This document shows, one piece after another, positions 54,433 through 63,665 of a stretch of DNA of 64,000 nt (position 1 is its first letter; each line of letters opens with the position of its first letter). The notes beneath the pieces are model-generated. The model did no database searches. It was not told the DNA's origin and was given only the letters and a program-made list of their open reading frames with translations. The DNA is from Dactylis glomerata (Eukaryota > Streptophyta > Magnoliopsida > Poales > Poaceae): NCBI GenBank assembly GCA_007115705.1, contig QXEO01002115.1:1193227-1257226 (forward strand). Reading direction: 5' to 3'. The translations under genes were made by a program, and so were the position numbers.

Positions 54433-54766
54433 CTCCTTATATTTTTCCCATTGGGTTTTAAAGGAGTTTTCAGTGGCACATCATATTGCACTCTTTGCAG
54501 TATTTACATAAGATATATGTCATACCTCCTATTTTTCCCCATCTGGGTTTTTAGAAGGAAGTACTCGAGACATATATGTTATTCTCTAAACTCACTAATG
54601 AGATTTTTCCTTTTTAAGGTTTTTCTCATATGAGTTATTAAGGAAATAACAATAACAATATGTTGTATCATTTTCTCCTTATTTTCCCCACTGGGTTTAA
54701 AGGAGTTTTAGCAACATATCAAATACAACTCTCCTCATATTTTTCCCATAGGGTTTTTGGGGGAGG
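54433..54766 (+). repeat. Four-copy hairpin-like motif in copia 3' region
   Basis: CTCCTTAT(A)TTTTTCCCA-TGGG-TTTTAAAGGAG type units at 54433-54466, 54525-54559, 54675-54705 and 54731-54766. Each has CTCC...GGAG outer arms and a CCCA/TGGG inner arm. Kept despite decay of the coding region, so probably RNA or cDNA signals. Confidence 0.6.
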
Positions 54767-54917
54767 TATTCTAAAGATGAAGATTTTCAAGATGATAGAT
54801 TTACAAAGAACAGTATTGTTTGCAAGGACAAGTCCATGCATATTTACGCAAGAACACTCTCAAGACAAAGAAGATTATACAAGACATTTTCACGAAACGG
54901 CGTTGTCCAAGGGGGAG

Positions 54918-55101
54918 TGTTAAGAATAATTAATGCTGTAATTAGGCTAACTGTTAGCAGTTAGGATTTGTCCAAACCGCCTTAATGAGGTGTCCCCTCA
55001 CTTGTAAACCGCCTTAATAGGCGACTGTTCACAGGGTATATATACCCATACATCTATCAATAAAATCACTTGATTCTCTCTCAATACTTTTACTTTAAAC
55101 A
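54918..55101 (+). repeat. Right LTR (184 bp) of the non-autonomous copia
   Basis: Identical to the left LTR apart from lacking its 11-bp duplication; palindromic TATA box at 55034-55047. Confidence 0.88.
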
Positions 55102-55420
55102 TGAAGCATTACGATGACCAACGGCGCACGTTGACGGCCTGGTGGGCAGCGAGTTCGGCTGTGAAGAATTTGTCGATGATGGCAGTGTCCTGCCCATGTC
55201 GCAACCAGGCCGATCGGAGGTAGCGGGCGCATCGGATCGGAGGTGCATGGTTACATGAAGTTACACAAGCATACATGCATCGTCGGCACCGTCGTTGACC
55301 AGCTAGTTGAAATTTGCACCAATCGAGCGTACAGCTAGACTCCATCCATGCATCCATGATCGATTAATTGAAAATACAACAATGAAACCGAGCGGGCAGT
55401 TGTGCAAGAATTGCAGGTGG
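55102..55420. repeat. Local duplication, copy 2, right part
   Basis: It continues copy 2 after the copia insertion: GAAGCATTACGATGACC to CTAGACTCCATCCATG aligns with 45832-46075. The similarity fades by about 55350. Confidence 0.75.
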
Positions 55421-55550
55421 CACAGGGCCCAAAATTTATACATACGCTTTCGTACTGCTAAGAAATGGTCCCCCACCGTAGCGCTCGCGCGCTACCTTGT
55501 TTCATTTCGCTTAAGAGTCGTACGTCTGGACCAGCCGGCCCATTTAGGCA

Positions 55551-56052
55551 GTATTTCAAAAACCTAGGAACAAAAATTTCAAAAACCTAGAAACAAAATT
55601 TTCAAAAATCTAGGAACAAAAATTTCAAAAACCAAGTAAAAATCCGGGAACAAAGGTTACAAAAATTCGGGAAACAAAATTACAAAAAGCTGGGAATTAA
55701 AATTACAAAAATCCAGGAACAAAAGTTACAAAAATCAGGAACAAAAATCAAGGAACAAAATTTCAAAAATTAGAGAACAAAAATTACAAAAATCTGGGGA
55801 AAAAAAATACAAAAATCCAAGAACAAAACAAAAATCCAGGAAAAAATTACAAAAAATCTGGGAACAAAAATCCAAGAACAAAAAGTTACAAAAATCAGGA
55901 ACAAAAATCCAGGAACAAAAATTTCAAAAATCCAGGAACAAATGTTAAAAAAATCTGGGAACAAAAATTCAGCAACAAAAATTTCAAAAATTAGGGAACA
56001 AAAATTACAAAAATACGGAACAAAATAAAAATCTGGAAGCAAAAATCCGGAA
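55551..56052. repeat. Degenerate AT-rich minisatellite, ~22-bp unit
   Basis: Variants of AAAAATCCGGGAACAAAAAT with TTTC or TTAC joints repeat about twenty times over 500 bp, with many base changes and a few deletions. Open frames on the minus strand here (Phe/Ile-rich) are products of the repeat. It ends exactly where the GCN2-like exon begins. Confidence 0.85.
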
Positions 56053-57173
56053 GACTTGACACCGAGCTACATATTTTTTGATGTGCGCAATGATATAAAA
56101 ATTGGGGATTTTGGTCTTGGTAAGTGCACTTCCTGATGATATCCAGAACTGACAGTGCTTTGCAAATGGTTGATTTTGATTTTAGTTACCATCTTCATGC
56201 GCTTAAGCAACAATACTTAAGGTTTTACAGAAAATGTAATTAATTGTGATATTGTACTTCATCCCGCAGTTCTGATGTTGTGAGTTATCTGGATGTTCTC
56301 TGTCAGTTAGTATTCCTACATCTATCACCTCTTTCTTACATCGGAATTTTGAGAGATTGGGAAATGTCATATTTACCTTAGTATTGCATACCATATGAGG
56401 TTTACCATTTTAATATTTTTCTCCAGTATGTTGACATTTGAATATTGAATAAATCCACTAATCTTGTTCACATGTTCAACTGCTATGATTCACTTTGTTA
56501 TTGCAAGTTTCTTTAGCTTTGACTATCCTGAATTACAGGGATTATCTGTTTAGTTGATTGCTATCTTCAAGGTGGTTGAAATAAATTTGAACTGAAAACA
56601 ATTTTTCATTGTTGTCAGCCAAATTTCTAAAGCTAGAGCAGCTGGCTCATGACTTATATCTTCGTACTGAAGCAATGGGCATTTCAATGGATGGAACATG
56701 TCAAGTTGGTACATATATTTATACTGCACCTGTGGTAAAGCAGAAGTGGCCAGAGATAAATGAGAAGGTTAGAATAGACAGTGCTGATTCCTTTCGTTTA
56801 CTACAATGAACAAATAGAATTATAGGTGTGTTGAAATTGAGTTATTGCTTTCTTAAGATAACAACTTGATAACAACTATAGCAGTTTCTGAACTTATTTG
56901 GGTTTTGTTTTTGCAAATTTTAGGTTGGCATGTACAGTGCTGGAGTTATACTCTTTGAGCTTTGGCATCCATTTTCGACAGCAATGGAAAGGCATCTTGC
57001 TCTTACTGATCTTAAACAGAAGGGAAACACTCAAGTATCATGGGCAACTCAATGTCCTGGTCAGTCAATTTTATTAAGACGCTTACTGTGTCCAAGTCCC
57101 TCTGAACATCCATTTGCTGTTAACCTTTTGCAAAACGAACTACCTCATCGGATGGAAGACGAGTGGTTGAATG
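56053..57173 (+). pseudogene. GCN2: GCN2 (eIF2alpha kinase) gene fragment, three exons with introns
   Basis: Exons 56053-56119, 56619-56767 and 56924-57173 are separated by introns with GT...AG ends and consistent phases. Spliced, they encode the kinase C-lobe from the Asp of the H-R-D loop: DLTPSYIFFDVRNDIKIGDFGL, AKFLKLEQL, GISMDGTCQVGTYIYTAP, MYSAGVILFELWHPFSTAMERH, DLKQKG and PSPSEHPFAVNLLQNELPHRMEDEW. That is characteristic of GCN2, which phosphorylates eIF2alpha during amino-acid starvation; genome-wide the gene is usually single or few copy. The fragment lacks the RWD domain, N-lobe and HisRS-like domain. The A-P-E motif is APV, losing the structural Glu. The frame is open in all three exons, but it starts abruptly at a minisatellite and so cannot be functional. 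Retained introns mean it was copied or moved as DNA. Confidence 0.85.
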
Positions 57174-57858
57174 GTAAGTTTTTTACTTCTGTGCATTGCC
57201 GTTATGATGATTGCTATTATCTTATAATTGTTGAAACTGAAGGTTGGACAATTTTGCTGGTCCTGTTTGTGGGGTTGTCTGTTTTATGCCTTTATGTGCT
57301 CCTGTCTGTACATTGTACTTTGTTGTTTGATTTTCTTGACTGAAGTTCTTTGCACGAGTGTAAACTGTCTGCTCTATGGACTATGGTACTCGCTTCCTGT
57401 TCCTTCAATTGTCGTGCATTTAATAGCACCATAGTTTCACTATAATTGAGCAGGACCCAGGTCTAGACACTATGTTCCTATAAATCTTTTCTAGGTGCGC
57501 AATGTATTAAATTACCTAGGAAAATACTCCATTTGGATGTACAAGTATGTGGATTCCTGCTTATTTCCAGCACCAGCATCTGATAAACTGATGTCATCAA
57601 AACTATGCAAATAATTTACTTGGTAGTAGCAAACAACACGCTGATGTTGCAGTCGGGAAGGAGTGGCAACCTCTCTGAGCACCTCGCCTAAATATGCTGC
57701 TTTGGATGGTTCCAATTTATAGCTTCTTATGCAGTTCTTTATTTTTTTGTTACATAGCGTGATTGTTTAAAGGGTAGCTTGATTGGATCCTTCCATGGTT
57801 AAACTATTATATTCACCATGGGAAAAAAAAATTACCTAAAAGTTTGTAGTCGAACTTC
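57174..57858 (+). pseudogene. Probable following intron of the GCN2 fragment
   Basis: Begins with GTAAGTTTTT at the donor in phase with the preceding exon and runs without recognisable exon to the CACTA terminus. The next GCN2 exon, if any, would lie beyond the CACTA element outside the window. Confidence 0.5.
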
Positions 57859-58060
57859 CACTAGTGGGGACAGGGCCTCCAGTCTCGGCCCGTAAGGGCC
57901 TTTAGTCCCGGTTTGCAAACCGGGACTACAGAAGCGGGACTAAAGGCTAAACCTTTAGTCCCGGCCCGATTACCAGCCGGGACAGGAGGGTGTCCACGTG
58001 GGCGCCTCGGAGCGCATCCAGGGCCGGGACCTTTAGTCCCGGTTTAGGTGTTCGGGGGAT
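57859..58060. repeat. CACTA terminal and subterminal repeat region
   Basis: CACTA terminus plus several direct and inverted CTTTAGTCCCGG units, one forming the perfect 22-bp palindrome at 57916-57937. Such arrays bind the element's own DNA-binding protein in En/Spm-type elements. Confidence 0.75.
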
Positions 58061-58219
58061 TAACGTGATACCTCATTTGGTGCCTTGTTTGGTGTTCAGA
58101 AATTAGTTTATGCATATATATAAGATTAACTTATCTTACAAGCGAGCATATATATACAATTATATGGAGATCAGAATTATCGGGACTAGAGCCCGTCTAT
58201 TCGATTACATGGACCAACA

Positions 58220-61200
58220 TCAGTAATGGTCCCTAGCTACACTAAATCGTCCTTTGTCATCTATAGCTTCTGTCCTCAGAAAGGTCGCTAGCTCCTCTGC
58301 AACAGCAATCGCGCGTTGCTCTGGTAGGTACTTCTCCTGCATGGCCGTGTACTATATAAGAAGAGGAGATGAATATGAATATCAATCATGATAACAAAGA
58401 ATGACGGGTAAAAATAGAGGTGTGAATGTTTATTGCTTACGTCGTATCTGTAATCCTTGTGCTCAGAGGTAAACATGCGAATGGTCTCACAAACGTAGTA
58501 TCCACATAGATGTGTCCCCCGTGGCTGCTGGTCGCACTTTACGAGAATAGAATATATATAATCAAAATAATAATCTAGCATCATAAATATATTGAAAATA
58601 GAAGTATATCATACTACTACTTACCTGAGCCGCTCTAAAGGTCAGCTTCTCATGCTGGATACCGTCAGTCACGCACTTGAACCGCTTCCAAACCCTGCCC
58701 GACAAGGAAAATGATTTGCTAAGTTTTTTATTAATTGATATATCAGAAAATCATCGAAACAGACCAATAGAGCGCAAGAATGATTGAAATTACCCTTGGA
58801 GCATGTCCTGCAAGCTTTGGAACTGTTCCAAGGGTCTCGATAATGGGTCGAAGGCATCAACTCTTCCCTTATCAATTTGAATGTCCAACAGAATCCAGTG
58901 GTAGCTGCACATGTATATATATATGTGTCAGTAACTTATCAATTACACTTATAAGTGAATGGACACAACAGAGTAAGACCCTCACCTGAAGTTGTATGGA
59001 AACAGTATGCGGTCACAGAAATTTTGATTTGTTAGAAACCTTAGAAGGTTTTCCTCCGTCTCCTTGGGTTTATCAGTTAGCGTTGTTATATGTATTTTAT
59101 CTGGGTCAATAAACCCAATATTTAGGATGTTCCTACTGTTACATTCCAGAATCTTCATTCTGCATAATAGAGTACAAGTCAGAACGGAACAAGTTATATG
59201 TAGACAATGAATTGAAATAACTGAACAAGTTATATGTAGACAACGAATTGAAAAACTTACAGACAATAGCAACTCATAAGCGATTTGTTGAGGGCGTCGG
59301 TATTATAGATCTGGAAGAGTTCATCAAAGTCGATATGGTTGTCTTCGGGACGGCCGTAGTACTCCCGTGGGACATACACCACGATCATCGTTCTCCCATT
59401 CTTTGCTTCACTTAAGTACCATGTATGCAAGTAACGCATATTTATTGGGAGATCATCAAACTTATCATTGCTGACCAAAGGCGCTCTCATGACAAACTGT
59501 GGCTTAGGGGCTACCACAGCCTTGGGTAACCTGTCGTCTTGGGAAGCCAGAACATCTGCAACACTTATACCCCATTCAGCCGCCCACTTCTTTGCTAATT
59601 CCAAATCTTGCCCCTGCACCAGAGAGGGAACATTCTCGGGTAACACCCTGAGGGGTGGGATTGACTGTTTGGCCTATTGTCCAAGCTGAGGAACGTCTGA
59701 TCTTTTTTTGCTTGTAGTTGAACTTGATTTGCTCTCACTTGCACTTGCACGTGATCGGCTCTTTTTCCCTTCCTTCTACAATGTGCGTGTATAGTTGTCA
59801 GGCTTATGGTGTAAGTCATACTATGATGGAAGGGTCGTGAAGTATTTTGCATATGCTATTTGTTCTCGGTGTATTCCGGGCGGGGCTCGGGTTCCTTCTT
59901 TTTCATCTGCGCATCATAATGTTCATTTGCTCTCCTGGCATTTTCCTCGTTGGTACGATCATAAGGTCTGATAGGAAGATTAGCATGAGATACCTTTGGG
60001 AGGGGCGACAGTTTGCGCTTTGGGGAGCTCCGTCGCTTAGAACTCATCGACGGAGCGTTCTTGCTGGCACGCTTCCGCTTAGTATCCTTAGCGGGTGGCG
60101 GCGGAGATGGCCGACCCAAGTCCGGCGGCGGTGATTGAGATGGACTCGTGTTGTGGTGGCCGTCGTCATGTGGAGGGCTTGGAGGTGATGGAGGTGTAGG
60201 TGACCTGCGATGACTCGGAGGTGGTGTTGTCCTTGGGGCCGAGCCTGGAAGCTTGATTTAGTTCTTGTCCCATTGGATGACTCCACCCAGTACTTCTCCG
60301 AGTGTCCTCTCATCTTCGAGTCCAGCTATGTCGAGCTCCATATCATGAAACCCCGACATGATTTCATCTACCCCGACTTTAGCATAGCTAGCTGGAATCT
60401 CATGGCCATGCCAGCGTACATCAGGGCCAGAAGGTAAAGCTTGTCCAACGGCCACCTTCATGGATATGTTCTTGATTCTCTGATGGAGTTCACATGATGT
60501 TGACTCCTTGATTCCATCCACGGGGTAGCCGGGACCGCCCTCTATCATTCTTCATGCATCGTTGGTCGGGGCCTCAGATTCAGCCACGCTGCTTTTCCGC
60601 TTAGATGGGGCGCTGGTAATATCGAGTGCAGGATCTTCCTGGCGCACTACTCCTCTAAGCTTGTCAATCTGCTTCTGTTGCTCGTTAAGCCTGGCAAGCA
60701 ACTAGTTGAACTTGTCATTCTCCTCATCCTGTTGTCGCTTCTTTGCTCTCGCTCGGCTTCTGTAAGTGTCTTGGTCTCTGGCAAACCCAAGCCACCACGG
60801 GTAAGAAGGACCGAAGCCTCGCATTCGTCCTCCATGTTCGTCATTGCTGAGGACCAGTGTGAGCAAATCTTTCTCTCTATCTGGAGTGAACTATCTTTTT
60901 CCCTCTTTAATTTCTTTCACTATCTTTTTCTAATTCTCCCTGGGTATCCTAAGACCGTCACTGCAGATAAGGTCCCCTGTTTCTTCGTCGTACGAACCAC
61001 CATGCGCAAAGAACCAATTTCTTGCTCTCAATTCCCACTCATCACGGATGGGTTCAGGTATGATGCCTTTAGCTAGCATATCTTGCTCTTTCTTATCCCA
61101 CTTTGGGATGGCAGTCTCATAGCCCCCTGGCCCCAGCGTGTGGTGATATTTCTTCTTGTCGGCATTTTTCTTGTTCTTTTGTGATAATGCCTTGGCATCT

Positions 61201-62025
61201 TCTGACTGCTTGTACTCCTGAAATACCTTCCAGTGATTCGCCTGCTTGGCTAGATACCCCTCGAATACTGGCACTTTCTTTGTCTTCAGATAGTTTTTCC
61301 ATAGCTTCTTCTTCCAGTTACGGAACAGTTCGGCCATCTTCTTTAGAGTCCACTGCTTGACTTTGGCCCTCAGTTTATTTGCGGCGTCTTCATTCTCACA
61401 TTCTGGCAGGTTGAAATGTGACATGATATCATTCCAAAGATTATCTTTGTACCTTTCGGCGACATAGTCACTATCGGCTGCCCCTTTGCACTTGTTCCAC
61501 TCCTGAACGCTGATCGGGATGTGATCCCTAACAAGAACTCCGCATTGCTTCTTGAATGTGTCAGCAGCATTCTTAGAAAGCTTGAGTTCGCCCGTAGGCA
61601 ATATCACCTCAAAGGTGTAATGCGTCCGTGCATCCAACTTTTTAGTCAGGCCTCGTTTCGTAGCTTTGCTCGATGTGGAGGCCTAAGAGGGAGAAACATT
61701 CATCAAATTAATATATATGTATATAATATAGAGCTATCTCCAATATTTTTCACATATTACAAGTGATTGCTGAACTTCATATATATACCTCGCCGGACTT
61801 TGTTATTTCTCCACCGGCTTCTCCATCAGTGGAGCTATCACCTTCTCCGTCATTGGAGCTATCTCTTGCCCCGTCGGTTTCATCTTCGTGTCGGTCGACC
61901 TCCATTCCATCTCCGGAGGGGTTTAGATATGATGACGGAGATTCAGCTGGTTCAACGTCGGGGGCGTCTTTGATTATACCTTCGAGAAGTTCTTCCTCTT
62001 CGAGGTTCCTGCTATGTGGATCCAT
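58220..62025 (-). CDS. CACTA-encoded transposase-24-like / Ulp1-like protease protein, multi-exon
   Basis: Minus-strand gene from ATG 62023-62025 to TGA 58220-58222. Exon ends with good splice sites: 62030-61789, 61682-(about 60940), middle exons not all resolved, 59159-58986, 58904-58794, 58694-58625, 58536-58443, 58351-58220. N-terminal acidic region; then a domain like plant transposase_24 (Ptta/En/Spm): KKLDARTHYTFEVILP, NAADTFKKQCGVLVRDHIPIS, NLWNDIMSHFNLPE, KKMAELFRNWKKKLWKNY and HHTLGPGGYETAIPKW. After a Pro/Lys-rich middle comes a C-terminal Ulp1-type (C48) protease region: YHWILLDIQIDKGRVDAFDP (His, then Asp) and QQPRGTHLCGYYVC (Gln and nucleophile Cys near 58505). Ulp1 enzymes cleave SUMO-like conjugates. 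Middle exons 60900-59250 show possible frame breaks (for example 60844-60647), so whether the gene is intact is uncertain. Confidence 0.7.
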
Positions 62026-62106
62026 AGTTTCTGCAAAATACGGACATTTGATTAACTAATAAACTAACAAACTTAAAAATACTAACAATATATGATGCTA
62101 GATTAA

Positions 62107-62840
62107 TATTCTTTTTCTATTTGCAAAATAATTCTATTTCTATTTGCAAAATAATTCTATTTCTATTTGCAAAATAATTCTATTTCAAATTGCAAATTAA
62201 TTCTATTTCTATTTGCAAAGTAATTCTATTTCTATTTGCAAAATAATTCTAGTTCTATTTGCAAAATAATTCTATTTCTATTTGCAAAATAATTCTATTT
62301 CTAATTGCAAAATAATTATATTTCTATTTGCAAAATAATTCTATTTCTAATTGCAAAATAATTCTATTTCTATTTGCAAAATAATTCTATTTCTAATTGC
62401 AAAGTAATTCTATTTCTATTTGCAAAATAATTCTAGTTCTATTTGCAAAGTAATTCTATTTCTATTTGCAAAGTAATTCTATTTCTATTTGCAAAATAAT
62501 TCTAGTTCTATTTGCAAAATAATTCTATTTCTATTTGCAAAATAATTCTATTTATAATTGCAAAGTAATTCTATTTCTATTTGCAAATTAATTCTATTTC
62601 TATTTGCAAAGTAATTCTATTTCTATTTAATTCAATTTCTATTTGCAAAGTAATTCTATTTTTTCTAACTTATTTCTATTTGCAAAATAATTCTATTTCT
62701 AATTGCAAAGTAATTCTATTTCTATTTGCAAATTAATTCTATTTCTATTTGCAAAGTAATTCTATTTCTATTTAATTCTATTTCTATTTGCAAAGTAATT
62801 CTATTTTTTCTAACTTATTTCTATTTGCTATTTTTTCTAA
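62107..62840. repeat. 23-bp minisatellite, about 30 copies
   Basis: Unit TTCTATTTCTATTTGCAAAATAA and close variants (GCAAAGTAA, AATTGCAAA) repeat regularly. It lies in the 5'UTR intron of the CACTA gene. Confidence 0.9.
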
Positions 62841-62859
62841 CTTATTTCTATTACACACT

Positions 62860-63090
62860 AACAAATAATAAATTCTAAAAAAAACCTAACCTAACAATTC
62901 CTAACAAATAACCTAACCTAACAATTCTATCTAAAAATTCTAAAAAAAACCTAACCTAACAATTCTATCTAAAGATTCCTAACAATTCTATCTAACAAAT
63001 AACAAAATTTTAAAAAACCTAACCTAACAAAATTTAACCTAATCTAACCTAACAAAATTTAACCTAATCTAACCTAACAAATTAACACTT
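62860..63090. repeat. CCTAACCTAAC-rich short-repeat tract
   Basis: Repeats of CCTAACCTAACAA with AATTCTATCTAA between. It superficially resembles telomeric CCCTAAA but lacks the third C and the fixed 7-base period. Confidence 0.7.
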
Positions 63091-63136
63091 AATTAACAAA
63101 AAAAGGGGCGGCGCGGCGGGCGGCCGGGCGTCTCAC

Positions 63137-63400
63137 CGAGAGAGGAGTGGCGGCGCGACTCGGGGAGGGGTGGCGGCGCGGGCGGTGGCCAGAGGGGTGG
63201 CGGTGCAGGCAGTGGCCGAAGGGGTGGCAGCGCGGCTCGGGGAGGCTCGGTGGCTGCGGTGGTGGCGCGGCTCGGGGAGGCTCGGTGGCTGCGGTGGCGG
63301 CAGGCGGTGGCCGGAGGGGTGGCGGCGCGGCGAGTTTTTCGGTGGCCGCAACGATCGGCGTCGAAACCTCCTCGCGCGCGTCGATGCAGAAATGGTAAGT
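63137..63400 (-). other. GC-rich first (untranslated or short) exon of CACTA gene
   Basis: CpG-rich, with 15-40-bp internal repeats (GGCTCGGTGGCTGCGGTGG twice). It ends in a good splice donor at 63137. Reading frames here are repeat-derived; the true transcription start is unknown. Confidence 0.45.
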
Positions 63401-63442
63401 GCGGGGAGGAAGAAGAGGGGGGCTTATATACCCACCCCCCTT

Positions 63443-63590
63443 TAGTCCCGGCTGGGGGCTCAAACCGGGACTAAAGGGGGTCTTTAGTCCCGGTTTGAGC
63501 CCCCAACCGGGACTAAAGGGTGGTGGGCGGTTCGCGCCCGAGCCCCCCCCCCTTTAGTCCCGGCTGGTGGCACCAGCCGGGACTAAAGGG
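63443..63590. repeat. Inverted CACTA subterminal units
   Basis: CTTTAGTCCCGG...CCGGGACTAAAG units at about 63441-63477, 63482-63518 and 63552-63590. The second is almost the reverse complement of the first, so the pair would form a long hairpin. Confidence 0.8.
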
Positions 63591-63665
63591 GCAATAAATG
63601 CGCGCCAAAGCTTAAATTTTTTGAGGTTTTCATTTCAAATATCAATTTTTAATTTTGAATTGAAT

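Larger units (their letters stand above)
48043..55101 (+). mobile_element. Non-autonomous copia: identical LTRs, decayed internal region
   Basis: A 7,059-bp element with LTRs 48043-48237 and 54918-55101 and target duplication TGAAG at 48038-48042 and 55102-55106. The LTRs show no substitution in 184 aligned bases; the left one has an extra 11-bp tandem copy (GACTGTAAGGC). A G-rich PPT (CCAAGGGGGAG) precedes the right LTR. The internal region keeps copia pol order but is full of stops and small deletions. Young ends with an old interior indicate that it moved while already defective, using proteins supplied by other copies. Confidence 0.88.
62031..63136 (-). other. 5'UTR intron of the CACTA gene
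   Basis: Minus strand: donor CTCTCG|GTGAGA at 63137/63136 and acceptor TTTTGCAG|AAACTATGG at 62031/62030, five bases before the start codon. It is filled with the 23-bp minisatellite and an AACCT-rich stretch. Confidence 0.6.

Noticed and set aside
55770..56042. 90-codon Phe/Ile-rich minus-strand frame resembling a membrane protein
   Set aside because: It is the translation of the 22-bp minisatellite.
62107..62840. Regular short repeats considered as a CRISPR array
   Set aside because: Units are directly adjacent with no unique spacers, and the sequence is plant nuclear DNA.
62860..63090. CCTAACCTAAC tract considered as interstitial telomere repeat
   Set aside because: The plant telomere unit is CCCTAAA; this tract lacks the triple C and a 7-base period.
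63089..63463. Pro/Ala-rich frames on both strands
   Set aside because: Produced by GC-rich internal repeats in the first exon region of the CACTA gene.
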